Source of the DNA: Collinsella sp.
Lineage (GTDB): Bacteria > Actinomycetota > Coriobacteriia > Coriobacteriales > Coriobacteriaceae
Direction: 5' to 3'
Length of the DNA stretch: 26,364 nt
Assembly: GCA_019419585.1 (NCBI GenBank)
Contig: DXZQ01000031.1
Span: forward strand, 1 to 26,364
The position numbers and the translations under genes were made by a program. Every line of letters begins with the position of its first letter. Position 1 is the first letter of the stretch. Below the pieces are notes generated by a model. That model worked only from the letters and a program-made list of their open reading frames with translations, was not told where the DNA came from and ran no database searches. Positions 1 through 6,776 of the stretch are shown here, piece by piece.

Positions 1-148
1 CGACATGCACCGTGTGGGCATGTACAAGGAGGCCAGCTACAAGCCGTATGCCATCGCAGCCATGATGTTCCTGCAGAAGGTTGCCGATCCCGCCGCTACC
101 CTCAAGGCCCTCGACGAGCGCAACACCGCCCGTTGGTTCCAGGCCTAA
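1..148 (+). CDS. ygeW: YgeW-type knotted carbamoyltransferase, C-terminal end only
   Basis: Only the last 48 codons are present, read from base 2 to the TAA at 146-148; the gene starts before the window. The peptide contains YKEASYKPYAIAAMM. This closely resembles the end of E. coli YgeW as I remember it (YKEASWKPYIIAAMI), and the spacing to the C-terminus is similar. YgeW belongs to the aspartate/ornithine carbamoyltransferase superfamily and is soluble. Its carbamoyl acceptor was long unknown, and the gene is part of the set tied to anaerobic purine breakdown. The neighbouring mocA, hyuA, yqeC and yqeB genes match the E. coli ygeW-ygfM region, which supports the call. A terminator follows at once, so it is probably the last gene of an upstream transcript. 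A different carbamoyltransferase is possible but less likely. Confidence 0.8.
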   Translation, partial: DMHRVGMYKEASYKPYAIAAMMFLQKVADPAATLKALDERNTARWFQA

Positions 149-171
149 AGCTGGGCTGAGGTAAGCCATGT

Positions 172-210
172 AAAGGGGGCGCTCTGCCAACCGGCGGGGT
201 GCCCCTTTTT
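172..210 (+). terminator. Rho-independent terminator after ygeW
   Basis: An imperfect hairpin pairs AAAGGGG with CCCCTTT around an inner GCC-AACC-GGC stem-loop, and ends in a run of five to six T. It lies about 25 bases after the ygeW stop and before the mocA-like gene, so it probably separates the two transcripts. Confidence 0.7.
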
Positions 211-298
211 GCATCGTGGGCGTGCGGGATAAGCGCTTTCGATGTAGATGCCCCGCGACGCGAGTTATGGGTACGATGGTTTCAGGGGAGGTATCGCC

Positions 299-913
299 AT
301 GAAACTCGGTTGCGTCATTATGGCTTCGGGCGAGGGCAAGCGGTTTGGCTCTAACAAGATGCTTGCCGATATCTATGGCGAGCCGCTGATTGCCCGGACC
401 ATCGATTCGGTTCCCCGGGGCTTTGACGTTGTGGTTTCGACGCGTTGGCCCGAGGTCGCTCAGATTTGCGAGGACAAGCATTGCCCGTGTGTGCTGCACG
501 ATGGCGAGCTGCGCAGCGAAAGCGTCCGTGCGGGCCTTTCGTGGGGAGTCGAACGCAACTGGAAAGGTTGCCTCTTTTTGCCGGGCGACCAGCCGCTCGT
601 GAGTTCGGATTCTTTTGAGGCCATGGTTCGTGCATTTGACGAGCGTGGCCGCAAGCATTCGGTGCGTCTTGCGTGCAACGGGGAGCCTTCGAGCCCGGTG
701 CTCTTTCCGGCGGAACTGTTCGATGCGCTCATGCGTCTTGAGGGCAAGGACGGTGGCGGTTCGATCCTCAAGGACCGTATTGACGTGGTGCTGGTCGAGG
801 CGCGTGCCTACGAGCTGTGGGACGTCGATACCGCCAAGGGACAGCGACGCATAACGGAGCATATCGCCGCCTGCTCGTATTTTGATCGCGTGGCCAACAG
901 CATCAATCAATAA
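299..913 (+). CDS. mocA: MocA-like molybdenum cofactor nucleotidyltransferase
   Basis: This 204-residue soluble protein has the nucleotidyltransferase signature MASGEGKRFGSNK (residues 8-20), PGDQP (95-99, metal/nucleotide site) and SSPVLFP (131-137). These are typical of the MobA/MocA family. MocA joins CTP to molybdopterin to make the cytosine dinucleotide cofactor used by xanthine-dehydrogenase-type hydroxylases. The E. coli paralogue YgfJ sits in the matching SDMH cluster, and its exact nucleotide product is less certain. An in-frame ATG exists at 248, but the ATG at 299 was chosen. It follows GGGGAGG with good spacing, and the protein then starts with the expected beta strand MKLGCVIMASG. 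hyuA begins 9 bases after the stop, so the two are probably co-transcribed. Confidence 0.85.
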   Translation: MKLGCVIMASGEGKRFGSNKMLADIYGEPLIARTIDSVPRGFDVVVSTRWPEVAQICEDKHCPCVLHDGELRSESVRAGLSWGVERNWKGCLFLPGDQPLVSSDSFEAMVRAFDERGRKHSVRLACNGEPSSPVLFPAELFDALMRLEGKDGGGSILKDRIDVVLVEARAYELWDVDTAKGQRRITEHIAACSYFDRVANSINQ

Positions 914-922
914 GGAGCAATT

Positions 923-2290
923 ATGATCATCATCAAAAACGGCGCGCTCGTGACGCCACAGGGGCTTCGCCGCGCCGATCTTGCCATGGATGGCGATAAG
1001 ATCGTGCGGATCGCCGCGGCGATCGAGCCGGCCGAGGGCGATACCGTCGAGGACGCCTCGGGCTGCTGGGTGTTTCCCGGCTTTATCGACGGCCACACGC
1101 ACATGCAGTGTTGGACTGGCATGGATTGGACGGCAGATAGCTTTGAGACCGGCACGCGCGCGGCTGCCTGCGGCGGCACGACGACCATTGTGGACTACGC
1201 GACGGCCGATCGCGGCGTGACTATGCCCGATGCCTTGGCCGAGTGGCATCGCCGCGCCGACGGCACTTGCACGGCAAACTACGCCTTTCATATGGCACTC
1301 GCCGAGTGGAACGAGCGCAACCGCGCCGACCTCTCGGCCATGCGCGAGGCGGGCGTATCGTCGTTCAAGACCTACTTTGCCTACGATCATCTGCGCCTGG
1401 ACGATGCCGAGACGCTCGAGGTGCTGGAGGAGCTCAAGCGTATTGGCGGGATACTGTGCGTGCATTGCGAGAACGGTACGCTGGTGAATGAGCTGCAGAA
1501 GCGCGTGTTTGAGCAGGGTATCCACGGGCCCGAGGGCCATGCGCTCAGCCGTCCGGACGTGTGTGAGGCCGAGGCCGTGAGCCGCCTGCTGTATCTGGCG
1601 CACTTGGCCGGGGACGCTCCGGTCAACGTGGTGCACCTTTCGACCAAGCTGGGGCTCGAGGCCATTCGCGCTGCCAAAGCGCACGGGCAGAAGAACATCT
1701 ATGTCGAGACCTGCCCTCAGTATCTGATGCTCGACGACACCTGCTATCTGGAGCAGGGCGAGGACGGCTTTGCGGGCGCCAAGTACGTGATGAGCCCGCC
1801 GCTGCGCCATGCCGGTGACCGTGCCGCGCTGCGCGAGGCGCTTGTGGCTGGCGAGATCGATACTATTGCGACCGATCATTGCAGCTTTAACCTGCACGGG
1901 CAAAAGGACCGAGGACGCGATGATTTCCGCGCGATTCCCAACGGCGGGCCCGGCGTGGAGCATCGTCCCGTTGCGATTGCCACGAGCTTTGAGGGACAGC
2001 TGGGTCCCGAGGATCTGTGCCGCTTGATGAGCGAGAATCCGGCGCGCGTTTTTGGCATGTATCCGCGCAAGGGCTGTCTTGCCGAGGGCGCCGATGCCGA
2101 CGTGTGCGTGTGGGATCCGTGCGCGCGTTGGACGATCAGCGCCGCGACGCAGCATCAGGCCGTGGACTACACGCCGCTCGAGGGCTTTGAGGCACATGGC
2201 CGCGCCAAGGCCGTGTTTGTGAATGGCGTGCTGGCCGCGCGCGACGGCGAGCCCACCGGAGCCCAGCCCGGTCGCTACGTGCCCCGCTAG
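923..2290 (+). CDS. hyuA: Dihydropyrimidinase/D-hydantoinase family amidohydrolase
   Basis: This is a 455-residue cyclic amidohydrolase, the usual length for hydantoinases. Visible metal-site residues are HTH (58-60) in GFIDGHTHM, a lysine at 149 in SSFKTYF (the residue normally carbamylated to bridge two metals), H181 in VHCEN, H238 in VVHLS and D318 in ATDHC. The family opens hydantoin or dihydropyrimidine rings to N-carbamoyl amino acids. HyuA (YgeZ) of E. coli acts on D-phenylhydantoin in vitro, and hyuA belongs to the gene set linked to anaerobic urate degradation in gut bacteria. A carbamoylated product would suit the carbamoyltransferase encoded just upstream. The ATG follows AAGGAG with correct spacing. 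The true substrate here is inferred from context. Confidence 0.88.
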   Translation: MIIIKNGALVTPQGLRRADLAMDGDKIVRIAAAIEPAEGDTVEDASGCWVFPGFIDGHTHMQCWTGMDWTADSFETGTRAAACGGTTTIVDYATADRGVTMPDALAEWHRRADGTCTANYAFHMALAEWNERNRADLSAMREAGVSSFKTYFAYDHLRLDDAETLEVLEELKRIGGILCVHCENGTLVNELQKRVFEQGIHGPEGHALSRPDVCEAEAVSRLLYLAHLAGDAPVNVVHLSTKLGLEAIRAAKAHGQKNIYVETCPQYLMLDDTCYLEQGEDGFAGAKYVMSPPLRHAGDRAALREALVAGEIDTIATDHCSFNLHGQKDRGRDDFRAIPNGGPGVEHRPVAIATSFEGQLGPEDLCRLMSENPARVFGMYPRKGCLAEGADADVCVWDPCARWTISAATQHQAVDYTPLEGFEAHGRAKAVFVNGVLAARDGEPTGAQPGRYVPR

Positions 2291-2304
2291 CAGGAAGGCC
2301 GCCA

Positions 2305-2409
2305 GGGTAGCTAATTTGGGACGGGGCTCTTTTAGCTACCCTTGCCTGCCTGATGATTTTTCTCTCAACATGGGGTAGCTAAAAGAGCCCCGTCCCAAAT
2401 TAGCTACCC
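2305..2409. repeat. Pair of inverted 37-base palindromic units (REP/BIME-like)
   Basis: Bases 2305-2341 and 2373-2409 are exact reverse complements (37 of 37), separated by 31 bases. Each unit is itself a hairpin, with GGGTAGCTAA at one end and TTAGCTACCC at the other around a 17-base loop containing TGGGACGGGG. Two REP-like hairpins in opposite orientation is the layout known as a BIME. The element lies between the convergent ends of hyuA and yqeC, and its right unit contains the yqeC stop codon. It may also act as a two-way terminator. Confidence 0.85.
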
Positions 2410-3141
2410 CTTGAGGCTGGTGGCGATGATGGGACGGTCGAGGACTGCCTCGAAGCGATCTGCCATCGTTGGGTCGGCAAGCGTGTCGACTTGGTTGAGC
2501 ATGATGCGGGCATTGTTGAGGTTCAGCATCCGCAGCTCGGCATTGAGCACCATGGCGACGCGCTCTGGGGTGGCAGTGTCGGTGGGCTCGCAGCCGCAAC
2601 GCTCGCAAAAGAGCTCGGGGCGGTGGACGGCTTCGTTGATGGGCTTGCCGAACCCCGAGGCGCCGACGATCCAGACGATGTTGGCCGTGCCAGAGGGAAT
2701 CACCGGCTCCCAGGCGGCGTGCGCCTTGAGCGGGAGCCGCTTGCTGCCGTCCGCCTCGGCCAGGACGTAGTCAAAGCGCTGCGCCAGCTGGTCGAGCGGC
2801 TCGGCAGGGGAGGAGAACTTGCCTGTCTGGGGGTCCAAGACACCTGTCTGGCAGATGCTTCCCCGCACAAGCCCCGCGCAGGCCTCGCAGGTGCAGCCTA
2901 GGGCGTGTGAGGCACCTGGCTTCCAGGGCGCGGCGTCCAGGCGACGGCTCGACCCGTCCCACGGCACGCCGGCGACGGGGAACATGCGCGTGGTGGTGCA
3001 GAGGAGCACGCGGCCGCCAGCGCGCATAAGCTCAAGGCCGAGCGTCTTCAGCAAGGTCGACTTGCCTCCACTGCCGATAATTGCAGTAATGCCCGGCTCG
3101 ATCTTGAGCGCGGAGGCAAGGTTTCCGCTCGTCGTTTTCAT
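2404..3141 (-). CDS. yqeC: YqeC, putative selenium-dependent hydroxylase accessory protein
   Basis: This 245-residue protein has a P-loop GSGGKST (residues 23-29), so it should bind a nucleotide. It carries the ADGSKRLPLK motif typical of YqeC and two cysteine groups, CTCEAC and CERCGC. YqeC is a marker of the SDMH trait, in which selenium is placed in the molybdenum cofactor of some hydroxylases; its exact reaction is not settled. The gene runs convergent to hyuA and divergent from yqeB. The chosen ATG at 3141 is followed by an ordinary N-terminus and has only a weak Shine-Dalgarno (GGTG). The last codons are L-K-G and the TAG stop lies inside the palindromic repeat, so the repeat has probably set the present C-terminus. 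Confidence 0.85.
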   Translation of the reverse strand: MKTTSGNLASALKIEPGITAIIGSGGKSTLLKTLGLELMRAGGRVLLCTTTRMFPVAGVPWDGSSRRLDAAPWKPGASHALGCTCEACAGLVRGSICQTGVLDPQTGKFSSPAEPLDQLAQRFDYVLAEADGSKRLPLKAHAAWEPVIPSGTANIVWIVGASGFGKPINEAVHRPELFCERCGCEPTDTATPERVAMVLNAELRMLNLNNARIMLNQVDTLADPTMADRFEAVLDRPIIATSLKG

Positions 3142-3160
3142 CTGTTCACCGCCGTATAAT
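3132..3160 (+). promoter_or_regulatory. Candidate promoter for yqeB-xdhC
   Basis: A perfect TATAAT lies at 3155-3160 in an AT-rich patch of an otherwise GC-rich region, about 84 bases before the yqeB start. The -35 position (3132-3137, TCGTTT) is a poor match, so an activator may be needed. The reverse strand also reads TATTAT here, but that would leave yqeC almost no leader. Confidence 0.35.
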
Positions 3161-3243
3161 ACTGTGATAATAAATAATCATCAGAGTAGCGGTCGAACCG
3201 CATTTGCTCTGCTCAAACCGTAGCACAGGGAGGTGTCCCGGGA

Positions 3244-4038
3244 ATGCTCGTTTATGTTCGCGGCGCCGGCGATATCGCCACGGGCGTCGCCGCTCGCTTG
3301 GTGCGCGCCGGCGTGTCGGTCGTTATGGCCGATATCGCGGTTCCCACGTGCATCCGCCGCACAATCAGTTTTTGCGAGGCTATTCGCTTGGGCGAGGTCG
3401 AGGTCGAGGGCATTCGCGCTCGCTTGGCACAGACGCCGGCAGAGGCGCTTGCAATTACCGAGGCTGGAGACGTCGCCGTTGTGGTGGACCCCCAGGCCAA
3501 GATGCTCGGCGAGCTGAAACCCGCTGCCGTGGTCGACGCGATTCTGGCTAAGCGCAACCTGGGTACCACGCGCGACATGGCGCCTGCCGTCATCGCCGTG
3601 GGGCCGGGCTTTACCGCGCCGGTTGACTGCGACGCCGTGGTCGAAACCATGCGCGGGCATTTCCTGGGCCGTGTCATTACCCAGGGTTCGCCCCAACCCA
3701 ACACGGGCGTGCCGGGCATTATCGCTGGCTATGGCAGAGAGCGCGTTATCCACAGCCCCGCCGCCGGCGTGTTTCGGTCCGACCGCGCGATCGGCGACAT
3801 CGTGAGCGCCGGAGACGTGATTGGCTACGCGGGCGATTCGCCCATGTGCACGCAGATCGATGGCTGTCTGCGCGGGCTTTTGGCGAACGGCGTGCAGGTG
3901 ACTGAGGGCTTTAAATGCGCCGATGTCGATCCGCGCGGCGATGCCAGCTATATCAACTACATTTCGGACAAGGCGACGTCGGTCGGCGGCGGCGTGCTCG
4001 AGGCACTCGCTATGCTCACCGATATCTTTAGAGGATAG
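3244..4038 (+). CDS. yqeB: YqeB (EF2563 family) selenium-dependent molybdenum hydroxylase maturation protein
   Basis: This 264-residue protein opens with VRGAGDIATG (residues 5-14), a nucleotide-binding Rossmann signature that is characteristic of the YqeB/EF2563 family. YqeB is, with YqeC, a genomic marker of selenium-dependent molybdenum hydroxylases. It is thought to help install selenium or mature the cofactor, but its chemistry is unproven. The ATG follows GGGAGGTG with good spacing. xdhC begins 9 bases after the stop, so the pair is almost certainly one operon. No membrane segment or signal peptide is seen, so it should be cytoplasmic. Confidence 0.87.
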   Translation: MLVYVRGAGDIATGVAARLVRAGVSVVMADIAVPTCIRRTISFCEAIRLGEVEVEGIRARLAQTPAEALAITEAGDVAVVVDPQAKMLGELKPAAVVDAILAKRNLGTTRDMAPAVIAVGPGFTAPVDCDAVVETMRGHFLGRVITQGSPQPNTGVPGIIAGYGRERVIHSPAAGVFRSDRAIGDIVSAGDVIGYAGDSPMCTQIDGCLRGLLANGVQVTEGFKCADVDPRGDASYINYISDKATSVGGGVLEALAMLTDIFRG

Positions 4039-4047
4039 AAGGCGGCA

Positions 4048-5091
4048 ATGGAAAAGCTCGATGTTGTGAATGCGGCGCTTGTCGCCCTGCGTGCTGGCGA
4101 GACGTGCGAGCTCGTGGTCGTGGCCGGCACGGCGGGGTCGTCGCCGCGCGGCGTGGGCGCCTGGATGGCCGTCTTTGCCGACGGTAGCCAGGCGGGCACC
4201 ATCGGCGGCGGCAAGATCGAGCTTTTTGCGCTGGACGAGGCGCGAGAGCTCCTGAGCGCGGGACAGTCGCGTCTGGTCCGCTACACCATGGGCGGCGAGA
4301 ACTCCGATACCGGTATGATCTGCGGCGGAGCCATCTGCCTGTGCTATCTGCATCTGGATGCGATCCAGGCACCGTTGTTCCAGGAAATTGCCGACGTCTT
4401 GACGTATCGACGTATCGGCGACTTCGTCATCGACTTTGAGCCGTTTATCGCGAGCGCGCTCGAGGGCGATGTGGCCGAGTACCATGGCGAGGCATCGCGC
4501 CATACCATTGCCGGCTGCCCCGGGCTTTCGCTGGTGGAGGAGGGGAGTAAGGTCACCTACACCAACGCGGCCTCTGAGATTCCCGCGGCGCACATCGAGA
4601 CGCTCTGCCCCGAGGGCCTGACCTACATCTTTGGCTGCGGCCACGTGGGCGCCGCGACGGCGCGGGTGCTCACGGCGGCGGGCTTTGCCGTCGTGGCGTG
4701 CGACGACCGCCCCGGCACGCTGACGCCCGAATGGGTGCCCAGTGTCTACGACCGTCGTCTGGTCGACTACAAGAACCTGAGCAAGCAGTGCCCCATCGGC
4801 CCGCGCGACCTGGTGGTCGTCGCCACGGCGGGTCACAAGTCCGATATCGACGTGGTGATTCAGGCCATGCGTGCCAAGCCTGCCTACCTGGGCTGTCTGG
4901 GTTCGCGCCGCAAGACGGCCTTTGTGCGCGCCCGCCTGGAGCAGGAAGGCTTTACGCAGGACCAGATCGACGAGCTGCACCTTCCGATCGGCGTTGCCAT
5001 CGAGGCCGAGGACCCCGAGGAGATCGCCATCTCCATCGCCGCCGAGATGATCCACCTGCGCCGCACCAAACTCGTCCCCCGCAAGCGCTAA
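4048..5091 (+). CDS. xdhC: XdhC/CoxI family molybdenum cofactor insertion protein
   Basis: This 347-residue protein has the two parts expected of the family. The N-terminal XdhC/CoxI domain carries GSSPRGVGAWM (residues 30-40) and TIGGGKIE (51-58), and a C-terminal Rossmann domain carries FGCGHVGAA (195-203). XdhC proteins hold the molybdenum cofactor, aid addition of the terminal sulfur (or selenium) ligand, and insert it into the hydroxylase. The gene follows yqeB closely. The operon ends here, 3 bases before a palindromic repeat and 311 bases before the ribosomal block. Because it is paired with yqeB, it likely serves an SDMH rather than a plain sulfurated xanthine dehydrogenase; that is inference from context. 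Confidence 0.87.
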   Translation: MEKLDVVNAALVALRAGETCELVVVAGTAGSSPRGVGAWMAVFADGSQAGTIGGGKIELFALDEARELLSAGQSRLVRYTMGGENSDTGMICGGAICLCYLHLDAIQAPLFQEIADVLTYRRIGDFVIDFEPFIASALEGDVAEYHGEASRHTIAGCPGLSLVEEGSKVTYTNAASEIPAAHIETLCPEGLTYIFGCGHVGAATARVLTAAGFAVVACDDRPGTLTPEWVPSVYDRRLVDYKNLSKQCPIGPRDLVVVATAGHKSDIDVVIQAMRAKPAYLGCLGSRRKTAFVRARLEQEGFTQDQIDELHLPIGVAIEAEDPEEIAISIAAEMIHLRRTKLVPRKR

Positions 5092-5093
5092 TC

Positions 5094-5189
5094 GGATCCC
5101 CACCAATAAGTTGCGGTGAAATACGGACTGTTTAAGCCTGTTAGGCCGCCAAACAGTCCCTATTTCACCGCAACTGCTTTTTGGGATCC
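5094..5189. repeat. Long inverted repeat with 25-base arms, bounded by GGATCC
   Basis: The arms 5109-5133 (beginning AGTTGCGGTGAAATA and ending GGACTGTTT) and 5151-5175 are reverse complements with one mismatch. A 17-base centre holds a small GCCT-GTT-AGGC hairpin. GGATCCC at 5094-5100 and GGGATCC at 5183-5189 bracket the whole element symmetrically. Five T follow the right arm at 5178-5182, so it could terminate the xdhC transcript. It starts 3 bases after the xdhC stop codon. The symmetrical bracketed layout suggests a dispersed intergenic element. Confidence 0.8.
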
Positions 5190-5402
5190 ATTTGTGCGGG
5201 GGAGTTGTGGAGTTGTGCAGGCAGACGAGGTTTTTCTGGAAATACGCTCCCGATGCGCGTATAGTACCGATTGTTTTGTCGGCTCCTGCTGCGTCGAGTC
5301 CAAACCGCAAAATGCCATGAGCGGCGCGGATGCAGCCAGGAGGCACGAGGACAACCCATCGTGGCCACGCCCCGTGCTTAAAACCCCAAGAAGGAGTGAA
5401 CA
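5190..5402 (+). promoter_or_regulatory. Leader region before rplE, with weak promoter candidate
   Basis: Together with the inverted repeat this makes a 311-base stretch without a gene. A TATAGT at 5260-5265 could be a -10 element, though no good -35 is visible 17 bases upstream. The rest, about 130 bases, would be an untranslated leader. It contains a 10-base palindrome CGTGGCCACG inside a GCACG...CGTGC pair near 5342-5379, and ends with AAGGAG before the rplE ATG. No remnant of rplX or another ribosomal gene was found in any frame. Confidence 0.35.
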
Positions 5403-5960
5403 ATGGCAGAAGAGAAGTATGTGCCGCGTCTGAAGACCAAGTACAACAACGAGGTCAAGCAGCAGCTTCAGGACAAGTTCCAGTACGAGAACGTCATGAT
5501 GATCCCCAAGTTTGAGAAGATCGTCGTGAACATGGGTGTCGGCGAGGCCGCTACCGATTCCAAGGCCATCGACGGTGCCGTGCGCGACCTGCGCGCCATC
5601 ACCGGCCAGCAGCCGATGATCACCCGTGCCCGCAAGTCCATCGCTACCTTCCGCCTGCGCGCTGGTATGCCGATCGGCTGCAAGGTTACCCTGCGTGGCG
5701 ACCGTATGTGGGAGTTCTTCGATCGTCTGACCTCCGTCGCGATTCCCCGTATCCGCGACTTCCGCGGCATCTCCGCCAAGAGCTTCGACGGCCGTGGTAA
5801 CTTCTCCATGGGCGTCACCGAGCAGCTCATCTTCCCCGAGATCGACTTCGACTCCGTCGATCACCAGCGTGGTATGGACATCACTTTCGTGACCACCGCC
5901 AACACCGATGAGGAGGCCAAGGCCCTTCTGGACGCCTTCGGTTTCCCGTTCAAGAAATAG
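5403..5960 (+). CDS. rplE: Large-subunit ribosomal protein uL5
   Basis: This 185-residue protein matches L5 along its length, for example VVNMGVGEA (residues about 43-51), ITGQQPMITRARKSIA and IFPEIDFD near the end. L5 sits in the 50S central protuberance and binds 5S rRNA. An AAGGAG precedes the ATG. It is the first ribosomal gene after the molybdenum-hydroxylase cluster, whereas rplX normally precedes it. It is followed 79 bases later by rpsN. Confidence 0.97.
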   Translation: MAEEKYVPRLKTKYNNEVKQQLQDKFQYENVMMIPKFEKIVVNMGVGEAATDSKAIDGAVRDLRAITGQQPMITRARKSIATFRLRAGMPIGCKVTLRGDRMWEFFDRLTSVAIPRIRDFRGISAKSFDGRGNFSMGVTEQLIFPEIDFDSVDHQRGMDITFVTTANTDEEAKALLDAFGFPFKK

Positions 5961-5975
5961 GTTCACCTGCCCTAT

Positions 5976-6005
5976 AAGCGCCGTTCCCACAAGGGGGCGG
6001 CGCTT
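5976..6005 (+). other. Hairpin between rplE and rpsN
   Basis: AAGCGCCG (5976-5983) pairs with CGGCGCTT (5998-6005), with a CCC-ACAA-GGG inner stem. There is no T-run, so it is not a standard terminator. It may be an mRNA-processing or stability element, or a ribosomal-protein binding site. Confidence 0.5.
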
Positions 6006-6039
6006 GGGGCGAACAATACTCTATGTGAGGAGGATATAA

Positions 6040-6225
6040 GTGGCTAAGACATCGATGATCGTCAAGTGCAATCGCAAGCAGAAGTTCTCTACTCGTGAGT
6101 ACACGCGCTGCCAGCGCTGCGGCCGTCCGCACTCTGTGTACCGCAAGTTCGGCCTGTGCCGTGTCTGCTTCCGCGAGCTTGCACTCAAGGGCGAGCTTCC
6201 CGGCGTTAAGAAGGCCAGCTGGTAA
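6040..6225 (+). CDS. rpsN: Small-subunit ribosomal protein uS14, zinc-binding (type Z)
   Basis: The 61-residue length and the four cysteines C24, C27, C40 and C43 (CQRC and CRVC) identify the short, zinc-binding form of S14. It lies in the head of the 30S subunit. The start is GTG at 6040 behind GAGGAGGA; this gives the standard N-terminus MAKTSMIVK. It sits in its normal place between rplE and rpsH. Confidence 0.96.
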   Translation: MAKTSMIVKCNRKQKFSTREYTRCQRCGRPHSVYRKFGLCRVCFRELALKGELPGVKKASW

Positions 6226-6344
6226 GTCACTACCAGCGTTTCAAGCATCAGTTTGGAACAGGGAAAACGCGCTAAAAAGGCTTTGCCGTTAAGGGCGGCG
6301 AAGAACCAAGAGCACGTGTTCATCAAGAACGAAGGAGAATCTGT

Positions 6345-6743
6345 ATGAACCTTACAGACCCGATCGCAGATATGCTTACGCGCATCCGTAACGCTAACTC
6401 TGTGAACAAGGCCACGGTCTCCATGCCGAGCAGCAAGAAGCTCGTCGAGATCGCTCGTGTTCTGCACGAGGAGGGCTACATCGAGGGCTACGATGTCGAG
6501 GACACCGTTCCCCAGAAGACTCTGCACATCACGCTTAAGTATGGTCCCAAGAAGGCTAAGGTCATCAACGGCATCCGCCGCATTTCCAAGCCGGGCCTGC
6601 GTAAGTACACCGGCGTTGCCGACATGCCCCGCGTCCGCGGTGGCCTTGGTACCGCCATTATTTCCACCAGCCATGGCGTCATGACCGACCGCGATGCTCG
6701 CAAGCACAACGTCGGCGGCGAGATCATCGCTTACGTCTGGTAA
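6345..6743 (+). CDS. rpsH: Small-subunit ribosomal protein uS8
   Basis: This 132-residue protein starts MNLTDPIADMLTRIRNAN and ends with GGEIIAYVW, both diagnostic of S8. S8 binds the central domain of 16S rRNA and in many bacteria also represses the spc operon. It follows rpsN after 119 bases in which I see no gene. GAAGGAGA precedes the ATG. Confidence 0.97.
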   Translation: MNLTDPIADMLTRIRNANSVNKATVSMPSSKKLVEIARVLHEEGYIEGYDVEDTVPQKTLHITLKYGPKKAKVINGIRRISKPGLRKYTGVADMPRVRGGLGTAIISTSHGVMTDRDARKHNVGGEIIAYVW

Positions 6744-6776
6744 TTCGCTCGGTAGGTAGAAGGAAAGGAGATCACC

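Noticed and set aside
3181..5403. 740-codon open frame on the minus strand across yqeB and xdhC
   Set aside because: It lies opposite two well-recognised genes, has no known domain and is an effect of high GC codon bias.
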